Made by a program: the position numbers and the translations under genes
Shown here: positions 47,683 to 56,739 of the stretch, piece after piece
Layout of the letters: every line of letters starts with the position of its first letter
Numbering within the stretch: the first letter of the stretch is position 1
Notes under the pieces: generated by a model
What the model saw: only the letters and a program-made list of their open reading frames with translations
What the model was told of the DNA's origin: nothing
Databases searched by the model: none
Assembly (NCBI RefSeq): GCF_947501405.1
Contig: NZ_CANMVK010000001.1
Span: 186,001 to 250,000, forward strand
DNA from: an uncultured Hoeflea sp.
Lineage (GTDB): Bacteria > Pseudomonadota > Alphaproteobacteria > Rhizobiales > Rhizobiaceae
DNA: 64,000 bases
Reading direction: 5' to 3'

Positions 47683-50600
47683 TCCGCGGGCACCTGGTCC
47701 AGATCATCCGCATAACTCCGGCTGTCGCGCCATTTCTTGAGGTTCGCCCAATCGAAATAGATGGTGAGCGCAGATGGCAGCACGAAGATGGTCAGGATCG
47801 TGGAGGAAAGGAGGCCGAAAGCCACCGCTGTAACCAGCGGCACCATGGTTTGGGCCTGCGGTGACGTCTCGAAGATGATGGGCAAAAGGCCCACGAAAGT
47901 GGTCGTGAAGCTCAACAACACAGGACGGAACCTGTGACGGACAGCTTCGATCGCACCTTCGGCGGCGCTTTCTTCACTCTCCATCTCGAAGAACGCGAGG
48001 AACAGGATTGCGTTGTTGACGACGATCCCCGCCAGTGAGGCGAAGCCGACGAAGCTCGGCATCGACAGATCAATCCCGATGATCATATGACCCATGATAA
48101 CCCCGATGATCGCAAATGGGATCGAGAGCATGATGAAAAGGGGCAGAGCGTAGGAGTGAAACTGATAGGCCAGGATCAGATAAACACCGACAAGTCCAAT
48201 CAGCAGCGCGGCGAAGATTGAACTTTGGGTTTCTTGTTGCGCCTCGGTCGCGCCGCCAAAACCGACGGTGACATCTGGGTAAACCGCGGCGATCTGCGGA
48301 GCATAGACCGTACGCACTTCATTCGAAATAACCGTAGACGTTGTCACATTTCGATCGATCTGCCCGATGATCCGCGCGATGGCCTGACCGTTTTGCCGGG
48401 TGATCTGCGTGTAGCCTTCGACCGACAGCATGTCGGCCACCTGCGAAAGTGGCGTGCTGGAACCTCCGGGCAGCATGATTGGGAACTGCTCCAGTTCCGC
48501 GATGGTTGGCACCGTGTCAGCAATTTCCACGCGGATCGCGATATCCGAGAAGCCTTGTGAGAACTCGTCCGTTTCGGATCCCGAAAAGGCTGCGCTCAAT
48601 TGCCCGGTCAGGTTTTGCGGTGTCAGACCGGCAGCCGCTGCAAAATCGTTGAGGCTGAGCTCGATCTGTGCCTGACCGGACGAGAAATCGTTGTAAGCGC
48701 CGGTCACATCCGGCCGTGCGATCAAGCGCGCATAAAGGTCTGCTGTTGCCCTCTCCAATTGATCGAGGTCACGAGAGGACAACTGCACATCAAGGTCTGA
48801 TCCGCCGGGAGTGCCAGAGGTTTGGATAAAGCTTGACTGTGCGACATCGGCCAGCGGGCCGGTCTCGGTTTTCCATCTCTGCGCAACCTCATCGGCGGCG
48901 ACATTGCGCAACGCGCTTTCCAGCAGGTCGACGGTGACCGTTACCGTGTGAGGCCCGTTGCTGCGCACATCCTGATTGGTGGCATAGCGCACCAGAACAC
49001 GCTCGACGAGCGGTTGCATCTCTTCGGTCAACGGTGTGAGTTCGCGATCGACAGCCTTGATGCCCGACAATAGTCGCGCGACGGCAGCCTCCGTTCGTTC
49101 CAGCGGCGAGCCCGCGTTCAGGGCAAGGCGCGCCTCGATCGTGTCGCCTTCGGTTGTCGGGAAACCCACGACCTTGATGATACCGGACGTCATGAAAGCA
49201 ACGCTTGCGATCAACACCGCGAAGGTGAGCCCAAGCGTGGCATAGCGCCATTCCACACAAAACCTTGTGGTCGGCAGTACGATCCGTTCGGCCAACGCCT
49301 CGATCATGCGTGGCGCAAACCGCCGGTTTTGCGTTTCGCGATCCGCGGTTACATGGCTGAGGTGGTTGGGGAGGACGAGAAAAGCCTCCACCAAACTCAC
49401 CGCCAAAACCACCAGAAGCACGACCGGAACGACCTCCAGGATGGAGCCCAGTTCACCTGACAGGAACATCAATGGCGTGAACACGCATGCCGTCGTCAGA
49501 AAGGACGAAAACACGCCCGGTGCGACCTCGGCTGAGCCGCGGTAGGAAGCCTGTTTCGGGCTCCCTTTTTTGCGCCATTTGTCGATGTTGTCAGCTATGA
49601 CGATGCTGTCATCCATGATCAGGCCGACCGCCATGAGCATAGCGATGAGCGAGATCATGTTGATGCTAACACCCAGGATGTTCATGACAAAAAACGCCCC
49701 CAGAAAACTGATCGGCAGTGTCGCGGAGATCCAGAACGCTTCTTTGAAACTGAACACCAGTGACATCACGACCAACACCAGAAGCAGTCCGATCACCGTG
49801 TTTTCGACAACGACGCGGATACGATCCTGAATGTTTTCTGTCTCATTGTTGACAATGGTGATTTGAAACGGATCGGGGAGGCGTGCTTCTTCGGCATCGA
49901 TTACCTCTTGCACTTGCGCAAAGGCATCTATGGCATCCGCCGCGTTGGTTTTCAGGACCCGGATTGTTGCGGCTTCAGCCCCATCGATGAAGGATTGCAG
50001 CTCGGGTTGCGCAGAAATCAAACGGACATCAGCAACATCCGAAACGCGCACAAACCCTCCAGCGCTGGTTTCGCGTATCACGATCTCTTCCAGGGTTGGT
50101 GTCGTTCGCCGCACCCCTTGATAACGCAAGGTGACGTCCAGAGTTTGTGTTTGTGCAGTTCCGAGCGGCCGGTTGAAAGACCGCGCATTGATCGCTTCGA
50201 CCACATCGCGCGCAGACATTCCGTATCGACGCAACGCCGCCTGATCGAGGGCGACGCGGAACTCCTGCTCGCTGATTCCGCCGACTTCGGCATCTGCAAC
50301 GAGGGGCAGGGCGGAAATCCGGACTGCCAACTCATCGGCGTATCTCAAGAGACCGCCCGGGCCATCGATCCCGGAGACGGCCAAGAGCACAATCTGCTCT
50401 TCTCGATCTGCGATGGCCACCGTTGGTTCCTCGGTGTCTTCAGGCAGTCCTTGCAGGGCTTGGACTTCGGACAACGCATCGTTGAAGAACTGCGAGATAT
50501 CGCCATCCTCGACCATGGTGAGTGTAAGTGTGGCAAGTCCTTCGGTTGACTGGCACTCGATATCGTCGAGCTGGGATACCCCGTTCAGGGCGCTGTCGAG

Positions 50601-50792
50601 TTCCGCGCAGACCTGTTCATCAACATCGATAGCCGATGCGCCGGGATAAACCACGCCAACGGTCACCCGGGATGGTGTGAACTCCGGGAAGCTTTCCCGT
50701 TCGATATCCGGCAGCACCGAAAGGCCGAGGATACAGGCGGCAATCATCAGGATGTTTGATGCGACCGGGTGATGAACGAAATACCGGATCAT
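47679..50792 (-). CDS. RND-family efflux pump, inner-membrane subunit
   Basis: A 1037-residue AcrB-like transporter with twelve helices and two large periplasmic loops. N-terminal helix VASNILMIAACILGLSVLP is followed by FTPSRVTVGVVYPGASAIDVDEQV. The proton-relay helix carries MAVGLIMDDSIVIADNID near 395. The C-terminal repeat has LASLAGIVVNNAILFLAFFE near 930. It works with the membrane-fusion protein encoded upstream; no outer-membrane factor is in the operon, so a TolC from elsewhere would be needed. The substrate is unknown. Confidence 0.94.
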   Translation of the reverse strand: MIRYFVHHPVASNILMIAACILGLSVLPDIERESFPEFTPSRVTVGVVYPGASAIDVDEQVCAELDSALNGVSQLDDIECQSTEGLATLTLTMVEDGDISQFFNDALSEVQALQGLPEDTEEPTVAIADREEQIVLLAVSGIDGPGGLLRYADELAVRISALPLVADAEVGGISEQEFRVALDQAALRRYGMSARDVVEAINARSFNRPLGTAQTQTLDVTLRYQGVRRTTPTLEEIVIRETSAGGFVRVSDVADVRLISAQPELQSFIDGAEAATIRVLKTNAADAIDAFAQVQEVIDAEEARLPDPFQITIVNNETENIQDRIRVVVENTVIGLLLVLVVMSLVFSFKEAFWISATLPISFLGAFFVMNILGVSINMISLIAMLMAVGLIMDDSIVIADNIDKWRKKGSPKQASYRGSAEVAPGVFSSFLTTACVFTPLMFLSGELGSILEVVPVVLLVVLAVSLVEAFLVLPNHLSHVTADRETQNRRFAPRMIEALAERIVLPTTRFCVEWRYATLGLTFAVLIASVAFMTSGIIKVVGFPTTEGDTIEARLALNAGSPLERTEAAVARLLSGIKAVDRELTPLTEEMQPLVERVLVRYATNQDVRSNGPHTVTVTVDLLESALRNVAADEVAQRWKTETGPLADVAQSSFIQTSGTPGGSDLDVQLSSRDLDQLERATADLYARLIARPDVTGAYNDFSSGQAQIELSLNDFAAAAGLTPQNLTGQLSAAFSGSETDEFSQGFSDIAIRVEIADTVPTIAELEQFPIMLPGGSSTPLSQVADMLSVEGYTQITRQNGQAIARIIGQIDRNVTTSTVISNEVRTVYAPQIAAVYPDVTVGFGGATEAQQETQSSIFAALLIGLVGVYLILAYQFHSYALPLFIMLSIPFAIIGVIMGHMIIGIDLSMPSFVGFASLAGIVVNNAILFLAFFEMESEESAAEGAIEAVRHRFRPVLLSFTTTFVGLLPIIFETSPQAQTMVPLVTAVAFGLLSSTILTIFVLPSALTIYFDWANLKKWRDSRSYADDLDQVPAE

Positions 50793-52144
50793 TGAAGAAC
50801 GGCCTCTTCATCGGAAGCAACCGGTGCAAGGAGGGTTCCAAGGATTGCCGGTTCGGGTGGGGTCAGAACAAGCTGATCCCCCGTCTCCAATCCAGCGGAA
50901 ATGACGATATCACCGGCGCTGCGTCCGGCGACGATCACGTCCTGCCGGGTAAGCCGTGTGTCAGTATCAACCAGGTAGACATATGTGCCGTCCTCTCCCC
51001 CGATCAGCGCCGACCGTGGGATAACTGCCTGCGGTTCATCGGTTGATCCATGGAAGAGCACGGACACAAAGGCGCCGTTTGTGAGTGGCGGGCGCCGGGT
51101 CAAAGCATCAGGGACGCCGGCATCGTGCACCTGCACGACAATGCCCAGCGTGCCTGTCGTATTGTCTACCGAGCCGTCGAGGCGGACGATCTCGGCGGGA
51201 TACCGGTGTTCGCTCCCTTGCGAAAGGACAACGGTTGCTTCGATGCCCGCAGCGCCAAGGGCCTTTATGGCAGCATTTCCTTCGAACGGATTCAGTCGCT
51301 CGATGACGTCTTGGGCGTTGGGAATCAAGAGTTCCAATGCTTCAGCCAGTGCGGCGGGCTGAACCTCTGCGACAATTTCCACTGTCTCAATGGAGGCGAT
51401 GGTCAGCAGTCTGTCGCCGGGCCGAATGTAGACGCCTTCAGATGCGTTCTCCTCGAGGATTCGACCGTCAAAAGGTGCAATGATCCTGGTGTTCCCCAAT
51501 TGTCGCACTGCTTCTTCGAGATCGACCTGACGTGAGGCCAGTGTGGCCTCGGCGCTGCTGCGCTGGACGGGAAACAACGCCAGCGCATTTTCGAGATCAA
51601 GGACACGCCGCTGTTGCGAGATCAGATCTCGCTGTACCTGTTCCAATGACGCCAAAGCCGTCGAACCACTTTCGACAAGAGAGGTGCGGCGATCGACATC
51701 GGCCTGCACGATCTGTTCGATTTGCCGTTCCAGCGCCAGTTGCTCGGCTGTGTTTCCCTCTTGGGCGTTCAGTTCAGCGAGTTGGGCTTCGGCGATGGCC
51801 AAATTGGCGAGAGCGCGATCGCGTGCGATTTCGTAGTCGCGAGGATCGACGATCAGGATGACATCCCCTTGGGTGATGAAACCGCCAACGGCCAGACCAT
51901 CGATCGTCTCGATGATCTGGCCGTCGACCTGGCTGATGCCTTCCCATTTGCGCACAGGCTCTACACGGCCATATCCTGTGACATGGACAGCGACGGGTTC
52001 CAAAACAACGTCCGCCACCCGGACAGGCACCAGCGGGCGCGCGCCGTCGCTTGCCGCAAACTCCGGCGCACGATTGTTGATCACCAGAAAGGCCCCGATC
52101 CCGACAGCAATTGCCGGGACAAACAAGAGGATACGCCAATTCAT
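50789..52144 (-). CDS. RND efflux membrane-fusion protein
   Basis: A 451-residue periplasmic adaptor. An N-terminal helix (ILLFVPAIAVGIGAFLVI) anchors it. A lipoyl-like half (GRVEPVRKWEGISQVDGQI) precedes a long alpha-helical coiled-coil hairpin (about 110-205, rich in Ala/Glu/Leu/Gln), then the second lipoyl half (NTRIIAPFDGRILEENASEGVYIRPGDRL) and beta-barrel domains. It links the RND pump to an outer-membrane channel. Its ATG overlaps the TetR gene stop and its stop overlaps the pump start, each by four bases. Confidence 0.93.
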   Translation of the reverse strand: MNWRILLFVPAIAVGIGAFLVINNRAPEFAASDGARPLVPVRVADVVLEPVAVHVTGYGRVEPVRKWEGISQVDGQIIETIDGLAVGGFITQGDVILIVDPRDYEIARDRALANLAIAEAQLAELNAQEGNTAEQLALERQIEQIVQADVDRRTSLVESGSTALASLEQVQRDLISQQRRVLDLENALALFPVQRSSAEATLASRQVDLEEAVRQLGNTRIIAPFDGRILEENASEGVYIRPGDRLLTIASIETVEIVAEVQPAALAEALELLIPNAQDVIERLNPFEGNAAIKALGAAGIEATVVLSQGSEHRYPAEIVRLDGSVDNTTGTLGIVVQVHDAGVPDALTRRPPLTNGAFVSVLFHGSTDEPQAVIPRSALIGGEDGTYVYLVDTDTRLTRQDVIVAGRSAGDIVISAGLETGDQLVLTPPEPAILGTLLAPVASDEEAVLQ

Positions 52145-52803
52145 AGGAGTGCTTTCAGGTTGCGTTGTATTGGATAAATCGCATCAATGAGTTCCGGGAC
52201 ACGATCATCAAAACGGTCCCACCCCATTGATTTTTTTGTTAAAATGTCTGCGGTCAAAAAGAACGTTGTTTGTCCGATAATCCCCAGCGCCCGCAGGCGG
52301 GCGGCCGAACTTTCCGGCGGCAGATTTTCTGCACGGGAGAGGAGCGCTGCCATCACATCGATGTGCCCGCGCAACACTTCTTTTAAGAAAAGATCAACTC
52401 CGCGCCCGCCCATCAGGACTTCGCGGCGCATGAATTTTGTGTCGGAGCGTGATCCCGGACGAAGCGCATCACGAATGGCGGTGCCAATGATGATCCGGAT
52501 TGTACTGCGTGCTTCTTCTGGCGTCAGGTTGTGTGGGTCATTTGCAAGCAGATCGAGCATCTCTCCCGGACCCTCAGAACGCATCCGTCGAGCTACTGCG
52601 ACAACGCATGCGTCATACAGGCCCTTCTTCGAGCCGAAGTGATATTTAATGGATGAGATGTTCTGCAGGGCATCGCTGACTATCGAACGGAGCGATGCAG
52701 CATCATAGCCGTGCTCACCGAAATGCTTCAATGCAGCTCTGATCAGATCGGCCTTTGTCGTACCCTCGTCCGGATTCTCGTCAGCAGGCAGGGACATGCT
52801 CAT
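52141..52803 (-). CDS. TetR-family regulator of the RND operon
   Basis: A 220-residue regulator with an N-terminal TetR helix-turn-helix: KADLIRAALKHFGEHGYDAASLRSIVSDALQNISSIKYHFGSKKGLYDAC. The C-terminal ligand domain ends in a CecR-like pattern (LGIIGQTTFFLTADIL). It overlaps the fusion-protein gene by four bases and heads the operon, so it probably represses its own operon. The ATG at 52801-52803 is my choice; one 12 bases earlier lies beside a 16-base palindrome that is probably its operator. Ribosome sites are weak for both. Confidence 0.88.
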   Translation of the reverse strand: MSMSLPADENPDEGTTKADLIRAALKHFGEHGYDAASLRSIVSDALQNISSIKYHFGSKKGLYDACVVAVARRMRSEGPGEMLDLLANDPHNLTPEEARSTIRIIIGTAIRDALRPGSRSDTKFMRREVLMGGRGVDLFLKEVLRGHIDVMAALLSRAENLPPESSAARLRALGIIGQTTFFLTADILTKKSMGWDRFDDRVPELIDAIYPIQRNLKALL

Positions 52804-52816
52804 TGGGAATCTCATT

Positions 52817-52879
52817 TCAAACGATTGTTTGATTTCGTGTATCATGTACCGTGCATTTGTCTTTCAATCAAGTGTTTGA
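52817..52879. promoter_or_regulatory. Paired palindromes, probable TetR operator of the RND operon
   Basis: TCAAACGATTGTTTGA at 52817-52832 is a palindrome with perfect 6-base arms. TCAAGTGTTTGA at 52868-52879 repeats the TCAA..TTGA arms 36 bases further upstream of the operon. Both lie just in front of the tetR start, the usual place for autorepression. Binding is inferred. Confidence 0.6.
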
Positions 52880-53005
52880 ATTGTGGAGACCCGCATGGTT
52901 GCCATAATCCAGTCGAACGCTCCAACGGCCTTCCTCTTCGCACCGGCACAGGCATTCGCGGACGTGCAGACGGAGATTGCGGCCCAGATCACCTGCTATT
53001 TGGCC

Positions 53006-53218
53006 TTATGTGCGTGTTTGACCGAATGAAATGCGTGCGAGATACGCCCAGGCCTCGTTCTGAACAGCTGTGCCCGTCAGCTCGAGCGGTAGATCGAACG
53101 ACAGAAATTCTCCGGCAAAGTCCGCTGTCAGTTGACGCCGTTCATCTTGAAACGCAACGCGTCGTCCGTCTGCCCGAGCAGAAGGCGCCCGATCGGGCGT
53201 CCAAATAGCTGTAGACAT
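53006..53218 (-). pseudogene. Truncated O6-methylguanine-DNA methyltransferase
   Basis: A 70-residue ORF that reads as the middle of an Ogt/Ada-type methyltransferase: LTADFAGEFLSFDLPLELTGTAVQNEAWAYLARISFGQTRT, then a stop. Intact proteins continue with a helix-turn-helix and the catalytic PCHR motif. No PCHR is visible in any minus frame over the next 120 bases, so the active cysteine is lost. The interval 52880-53005 also contains a 44-codon plus-strand ORF (from 52895, with GGAGA upstream) of no known family, probably chance. Confidence 0.7.
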
Positions 53219-53263
53219 AATCGCAACAGCGGAGCGTCGGGAAATCGGATATCCCTCAGGCGA

Positions 53264-53899
53264 TCAACCGATATGATGATCAATCCGGATCAAATGAGCC
53301 GCGGGGTCCGGGAGCAAGCCGCGCAATGTGACCTCAACGATACGGTCGGTTTTCCCGCGCTGCCGCCGCCAGTCGTTGTAGCTGAGTTCAGCGAAAGGCG
53401 TAAATGTGGCCAATCCGCGTCTGGCGGGTCTACGAATGGTGGCTCCGGAATTGATCGGCGAGAGGTCGACAAGATCAGGATGCGCCTTGGCCACCGACAG
53501 GGTGTCGAAGACCAAAACGTCTCTGTCCCGGCCTTTGTTCATACGCGCGCCCAACAAACGCGCCAGCTGCTTTTCACTGGGCCAGAAGAAAACCCGGTGA
53601 TTTAGAATTGAAAGCCAATCCAGCGGTGAAAGCCCGTCATCAAGGCAGGTTTCCAGGGCCTTTTCGCTAAGCGGAAGCTGGTCGTTGATTTCCATGTGTC
53701 CCAATTCAGGATGATCCAGGGCGATCGTCGTCGAGCGCCTCCTTTCCAGTGCGGCTGTGCGTACTGTCCTTTCGGGATCAAAAAGAGCGACTGCGGCCCG
53801 GGCGGAGAGCAAGCCATGCCTGCTGATCTGAGGCCAGGAGCCGGGTGTGGTCACATGATAAAGTTTTGGATGCAGGGCTGCGAGCTCGTCAGGTGTCAT
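53264..53899 (-). CDS. DUF7002-like protein of unknown function
   Basis: A 211-residue soluble protein beginning LAALHPKLYHVTTPGSWPQISRHGLLSA, with LPLSEKALETCLDDGLSPLDWLSILNHRVFFWPSEKQLARLL in the middle and LVDLSPINSGATIRRPARRGLATF later. I recall this as DUF7002. The YHVT...I..HGLLS opening resembles ADP-ribosyltransferase-like folds, but that is speculative. Its start overlaps the end of the PEP-mutase-like gene by 11 bases, so the two form an operon. Confidence 0.75.
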   Translation of the reverse strand: MTPDELAALHPKLYHVTTPGSWPQISRHGLLSARAAVALFDPERTVRTAALERRRSTTIALDHPELGHMEINDQLPLSEKALETCLDDGLSPLDWLSILNHRVFFWPSEKQLARLLGARMNKGRDRDVLVFDTLSVAKAHPDLVDLSPINSGATIRRPARRGLATFTPFAELSYNDWRRQRGKTDRIVEVTLRGLLPDPAAHLIRIDHHIG

Positions 53900-54707
53900 T
53901 CATGATCTCTTGGATTTTGGCATAGGGCATGTTGTGTGTTGCCCATGTGAATGTCCCGGCGCCCAACAGTTCGGTCGTGGCGCTGCGCAACGCACCCATT
54001 GCATGTCCGTAAAGCGATGATCCGACGCTGATCCGGCGCACGCCGAGTTTGGCCAACCCATCCACCGTCAACGGGTTTCCGATCCCTGCAAGAACATTTA
54101 TCGGCGCGCTTACCCGTGACAGCACCCTCTCTATCTGCTCTTCGGTCATCAAGGCCGGCGCATAGAGCAAATGCGCGCCGGCCTTGTCGAACGCCTGCAA
54201 ACGGGCCAGCACTTCGTCATGGTCCGGAATGCCTGCAAAAAGCGCATCTGCCCGGGCGCACAGCACGAATGGGTTCGGCAGGGAATTGGCGACCTCCAAC
54301 GCTGCCACAATCCGCTCAAGGGCCAATGCGCGATCATAAAGCGGTGCGTCCGGATCCCCTGTCGTGTCCTCAATCGATGCACCGGCCAGCCCAATGTCAG
54401 CGGCAAGGCGAACAGCTTCGGCCACGTCCTCGGGCCTGTTGCCGAAGCCGTTCAGCAAATCTCCCGTAACCGGAATATCGACCGCTTCGGCTATTGATGC
54501 CGCGTTGCTGAGAACCTCATCCTTGCTCAGCAGTCCGTCGCAGCGACCGGCGGCCCAGGCGTGTCCTGCGCTGGTCGTGCCCAGTGCTTTGGCGCCAAGG
54601 CTTTGCATCAGCCGAGCCGAGCCTGCATCCCAAGCGTTCGGGAGCACAAAGCTGCCGTCTTGATGCAGCCTGTGAAAGGCCGCACATTTGTCTGCATATG
54701 AAACCAT
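53889..54707 (-). CDS. Isocitrate lyase/phosphoenolpyruvate mutase family enzyme
   Basis: A 272-residue TIM-barrel protein of the PEP-mutase/ICL superfamily: FVLPNAWDAGSARLMQSLGAKALGTTSAG at the N-terminus, IPVTGDLLNGFGN near 80, GLAGASIEDTTGDPDAPLYD near 108 (metal-binding Glu/Asp), FVLCARADALFAG near 150 and SVGSSLYGHAM near 230. The ICL catalytic KKCGH motif is absent, so it belongs with oxaloacetate-decarboxylase or methylisocitrate-lyase-like relatives of unknown substrate. Start at 54705-54707 follows GAAAGGG. Confidence 0.85.
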   Translation of the reverse strand: MVSYADKCAAFHRLHQDGSFVLPNAWDAGSARLMQSLGAKALGTTSAGHAWAAGRCDGLLSKDEVLSNAASIAEAVDIPVTGDLLNGFGNRPEDVAEAVRLAADIGLAGASIEDTTGDPDAPLYDRALALERIVAALEVANSLPNPFVLCARADALFAGIPDHDEVLARLQAFDKAGAHLLYAPALMTEEQIERVLSRVSAPINVLAGIGNPLTVDGLAKLGVRRISVGSSLYGHAMGALRSATTELLGAGTFTWATHNMPYAKIQEIMNDT

Positions 54708-54910
54708 CAGATCAGCCCTTTCGGTCTTGTCTTTACAAAGTGTTCGCTGCCCTTGGCGCGGTCCAAAACCCCTGAGAGTTGCGGGACGCCTCTTCAAGGC
54801 AATTCAGAATGGCAAGAGACTGCTCAACACGGCATGCTTCAAGCCTTCGAATGACAGCGCCGACTTGACCTGCCATCTCGAGGCCGCCGCTTTTCGTCCG
54901 GTCAGGCGCA

Positions 54911-55069
54911 TCACATCTGGACCGTACCCGCCTGATTTGGCGAGAGAATTTCCAGAGACAGCACCTCGGCCCCGTCCGAGATCGCCTGGCGCGCCATTTG
55001 CTGCACCTTGTCCCATGTCGCCCGGGCATCCTGCCAGAAATGTACAATCTGCAACACGGCGAGACGCAT
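54911..55069 (-). pseudogene. Possible carbon-nitrogen hydrolase N-terminal fragment
   Basis: A 52-residue reading starting MRLAVLQIVHFWQDARATWDK and continuing through ARQAISDGAEVLSLEI resembles the first strand and helix of nitrilase-superfamily enzymes (RLAxxQ ... GAExxxxPE), then stops. Everything downstream is missing. The resemblance is short, and the fragment could be chance. Bases 54708-54910 show nothing recognisable. Confidence 0.25.
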
Positions 55070-55262
55070 CGCGCCCGCCGAAAATGGAGTGCCAAGCCGC
55101 CCGGGCATCAAAAGACCCTGTCCGCATTGGAGATGCTGGACGTCAAACAGCTGCGCTTTGCCAGAACACGCTCAGTCGAGGCGGGATGTTTGGCAAATCC
55201 TTGTCGCAGCGCTCACATTCCGGTCTCAGGTCCAAAACGGCCAAAGGTGCATCCTTTGTTGC
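55070..55262 (-). pseudogene. Remnant of a DUF1272 gene
   Basis: The segment VLDLRPECERCDKDLP (near 55195-55245, minus strand) matches the conserved opening of DUF1272 zinc-ribbon-like proteins. Downstream, similarity (PPASTE, then a CPGG-like end) appears only in another frame and with a stop, and the other cysteine pairs are lost. It reads as a decayed gene next to the divergent GlxA regulator. Confidence 0.45.
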
Positions 55263-55284
55263 TCTTGGCAAAACATAGCGCTTA

Positions 55285-56295
55285 GTGTTTTGGCAGGAAT
55301 GCCAATATGGCATCATTTTCCGCCAAGCCGAGGACAAGCCCATTCTCGTTCGATTTCTTCTTTATCCTGATGTCACGCTCCTTGACGTTGCGGGTCCGGC
55401 GCAAGTCTTTGAAGCGGCGGCAAGAGTGAACGCATGCTGTTCTATAGACCTGGAATTTTGCACACCGGCAGGTGGGCGGGTTTCCTCCGATACAGGGCTC
55501 ATGCTGGATGCCAAGGACAGCCTGACGCTCAAGAACCCCGCAGATATCTTTATCGTTCCCGGCTCGAATGCGCTGGACTTGGCCTGCCAGGACACGCATC
55601 TGATCAATGAAATCATACGCCATGCGCATCTGAGTAAAATCACTGCATCGGTCTGCACAGGGAGCCTGCTTCTGGCGCGCGCAGGTCTGTTGACGGACAG
55701 GCGCGCGGCGACGCATTGGCGTTTCGCAGCGGATTTTGCCGAGCTTTTCCCGCAGACACGGGTCGATCCGGACCAGATCTATGTCCAGGACGGGAACATC
55801 TGGACCTCTGCGGGGGTTTCAGCGGGTATCGATATGGCGCTGGCTTTGGTCGCTGCGGGTTTTGGACGCAACGCCGCTGTCACCGTTGCGCGCGAACTGG
55901 TGGTGCCGTTGATCCGGTCGGGCGGGCAAAAGCAGTTCAGCAAGGCATTGGAGATGCAAACGGGCGACGGCAATCACGCCTTTGGCGACCTGCATGACTG
56001 GATCGGTCAGAATCTTGACGCGGATCTTCGTGTTGACGCCCTTGCCAGCAGGTGTGGCATGTCCAGCCGCAGTTTCGCGCGAAAGCATGTGCAATTGACG
56101 GGTGTCACTCCTGCGCGCATGGTTGAAAACCTGCGGATCGAACTGTGCGCACAATTGCTTGAATCATCATCCGCACCGGTAAAGGCCATCGCTTCTGACT
56201 GTGGTTTTGCGTCGGTCAACAACATGCGGCTGGCTTTCAAACGCCACAAGGGCGTAGATCCGACCACTTATCGCAAGCAATTCGGACCAAGATGA
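55285..56295 (+). CDS. GlxA-type regulator (DJ-1/PfpI-like domain plus AraC helix-turn-helix)
   Basis: A 336-residue regulator. Residues about 20-190 form a DJ-1/PfpI-like domain (VRFLLYPDVTLLDVAGPAQVFE, ADIFIVPGSNAL, ASVCTGSLLLARAGLLTDRRAATHW with the nucleophile-elbow Cys). The C-terminal 100 residues are two AraC helix-turn-helices (LRVDALASRCGMSSRSFARKHVQLTGVTPARMVENLRIELCAQLL; VKAIASDCGFASVNNMRLAFKRHKGVDPTTYRK). The start is uncertain: a GTG at 55285 opens the frame but the first 20 residues are atypical. The adjacent gene set is degraded, so its target is unknown. Confidence 0.87.
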   Translation: MFWQECQYGIIFRQAEDKPILVRFLLYPDVTLLDVAGPAQVFEAAARVNACCSIDLEFCTPAGGRVSSDTGLMLDAKDSLTLKNPADIFIVPGSNALDLACQDTHLINEIIRHAHLSKITASVCTGSLLLARAGLLTDRRAATHWRFAADFAELFPQTRVDPDQIYVQDGNIWTSAGVSAGIDMALALVAAGFGRNAAVTVARELVVPLIRSGGQKQFSKALEMQTGDGNHAFGDLHDWIGQNLDADLRVDALASRCGMSSRSFARKHVQLTGVTPARMVENLRIELCAQLLESSSAPVKAIASDCGFASVNNMRLAFKRHKGVDPTTYRKQFGPR

Positions 56296-56386
56296 GGAAT
56301 GCTCTCGGGCCTGTTTGGAACACTGACGGGGCACCTGAATATGCCGGTGCATGGAGCACTATCCGATAACACAAAAGAGCGTCTGC

Positions 56387-56728
56387 CTAGACCTCATTGC
56401 CTTTGTCATGCCAGAGCGCGTGGACCGTATTCCAGTCAGGAACCTCCGTCGTTTCGAACCCGAAGGTCTTTCCGGTCGCGATCTTATCAAAAAGCCGCAT
56501 CGCCTCCAGATGAGCACCGGACCGCAGATATTCGAGCATGGCGGCGCGGTTTCGCCAGACACTTCTGGTGTGGTGTATGCCGTTGATTGTTCGCGCTTCG
56601 GCGCTCAAGCATCCGTCCGCACGCCGGGCCTGGTTCATCGACGCGATAGCATGACGCCAGAAGGTTGCGATTTGCCAGAAACGGCGCACCCGCAAACCGG
56701 TAATCGACACATAGACTGGTGATGTCAT
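56387..56728 (-). CDS. Small dimeric alpha/beta-barrel-like protein (monooxygenase-like), hypothetical
   Basis: A 113-residue protein: VYVSITGLRVRRFWQIATFWRHAIASMNQARRADG, then the central HHTRSVWRNRAAMLEYLRSGAHLEAMRLF and the ending GFETTEVPDWNTVHALW. The pattern resembles antibiotic-biosynthesis-monooxygenase or DUF3291-type ferredoxin folds, frequently left as hypothetical. It has an excellent ribosome site (CTGGAGGTC), and a promoter/operator element lies directly upstream, so it is a regulated single gene. Confidence 0.72.
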   Translation of the reverse strand: MTSPVYVSITGLRVRRFWQIATFWRHAIASMNQARRADGCLSAEARTINGIHHTRSVWRNRAAMLEYLRSGAHLEAMRLFDKIATGKTFGFETTEVPDWNTVHALWHDKGNEV

Positions 56729-56739
56729 ATCGACCTCCA

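Noticed and set aside
52895-53029. 44-codon plus-strand ORF with a ribosome-site-like GGAGA
   Set aside because: No helix, family or conservation clue; it overlaps the decayed methyltransferase region and is probably chance.
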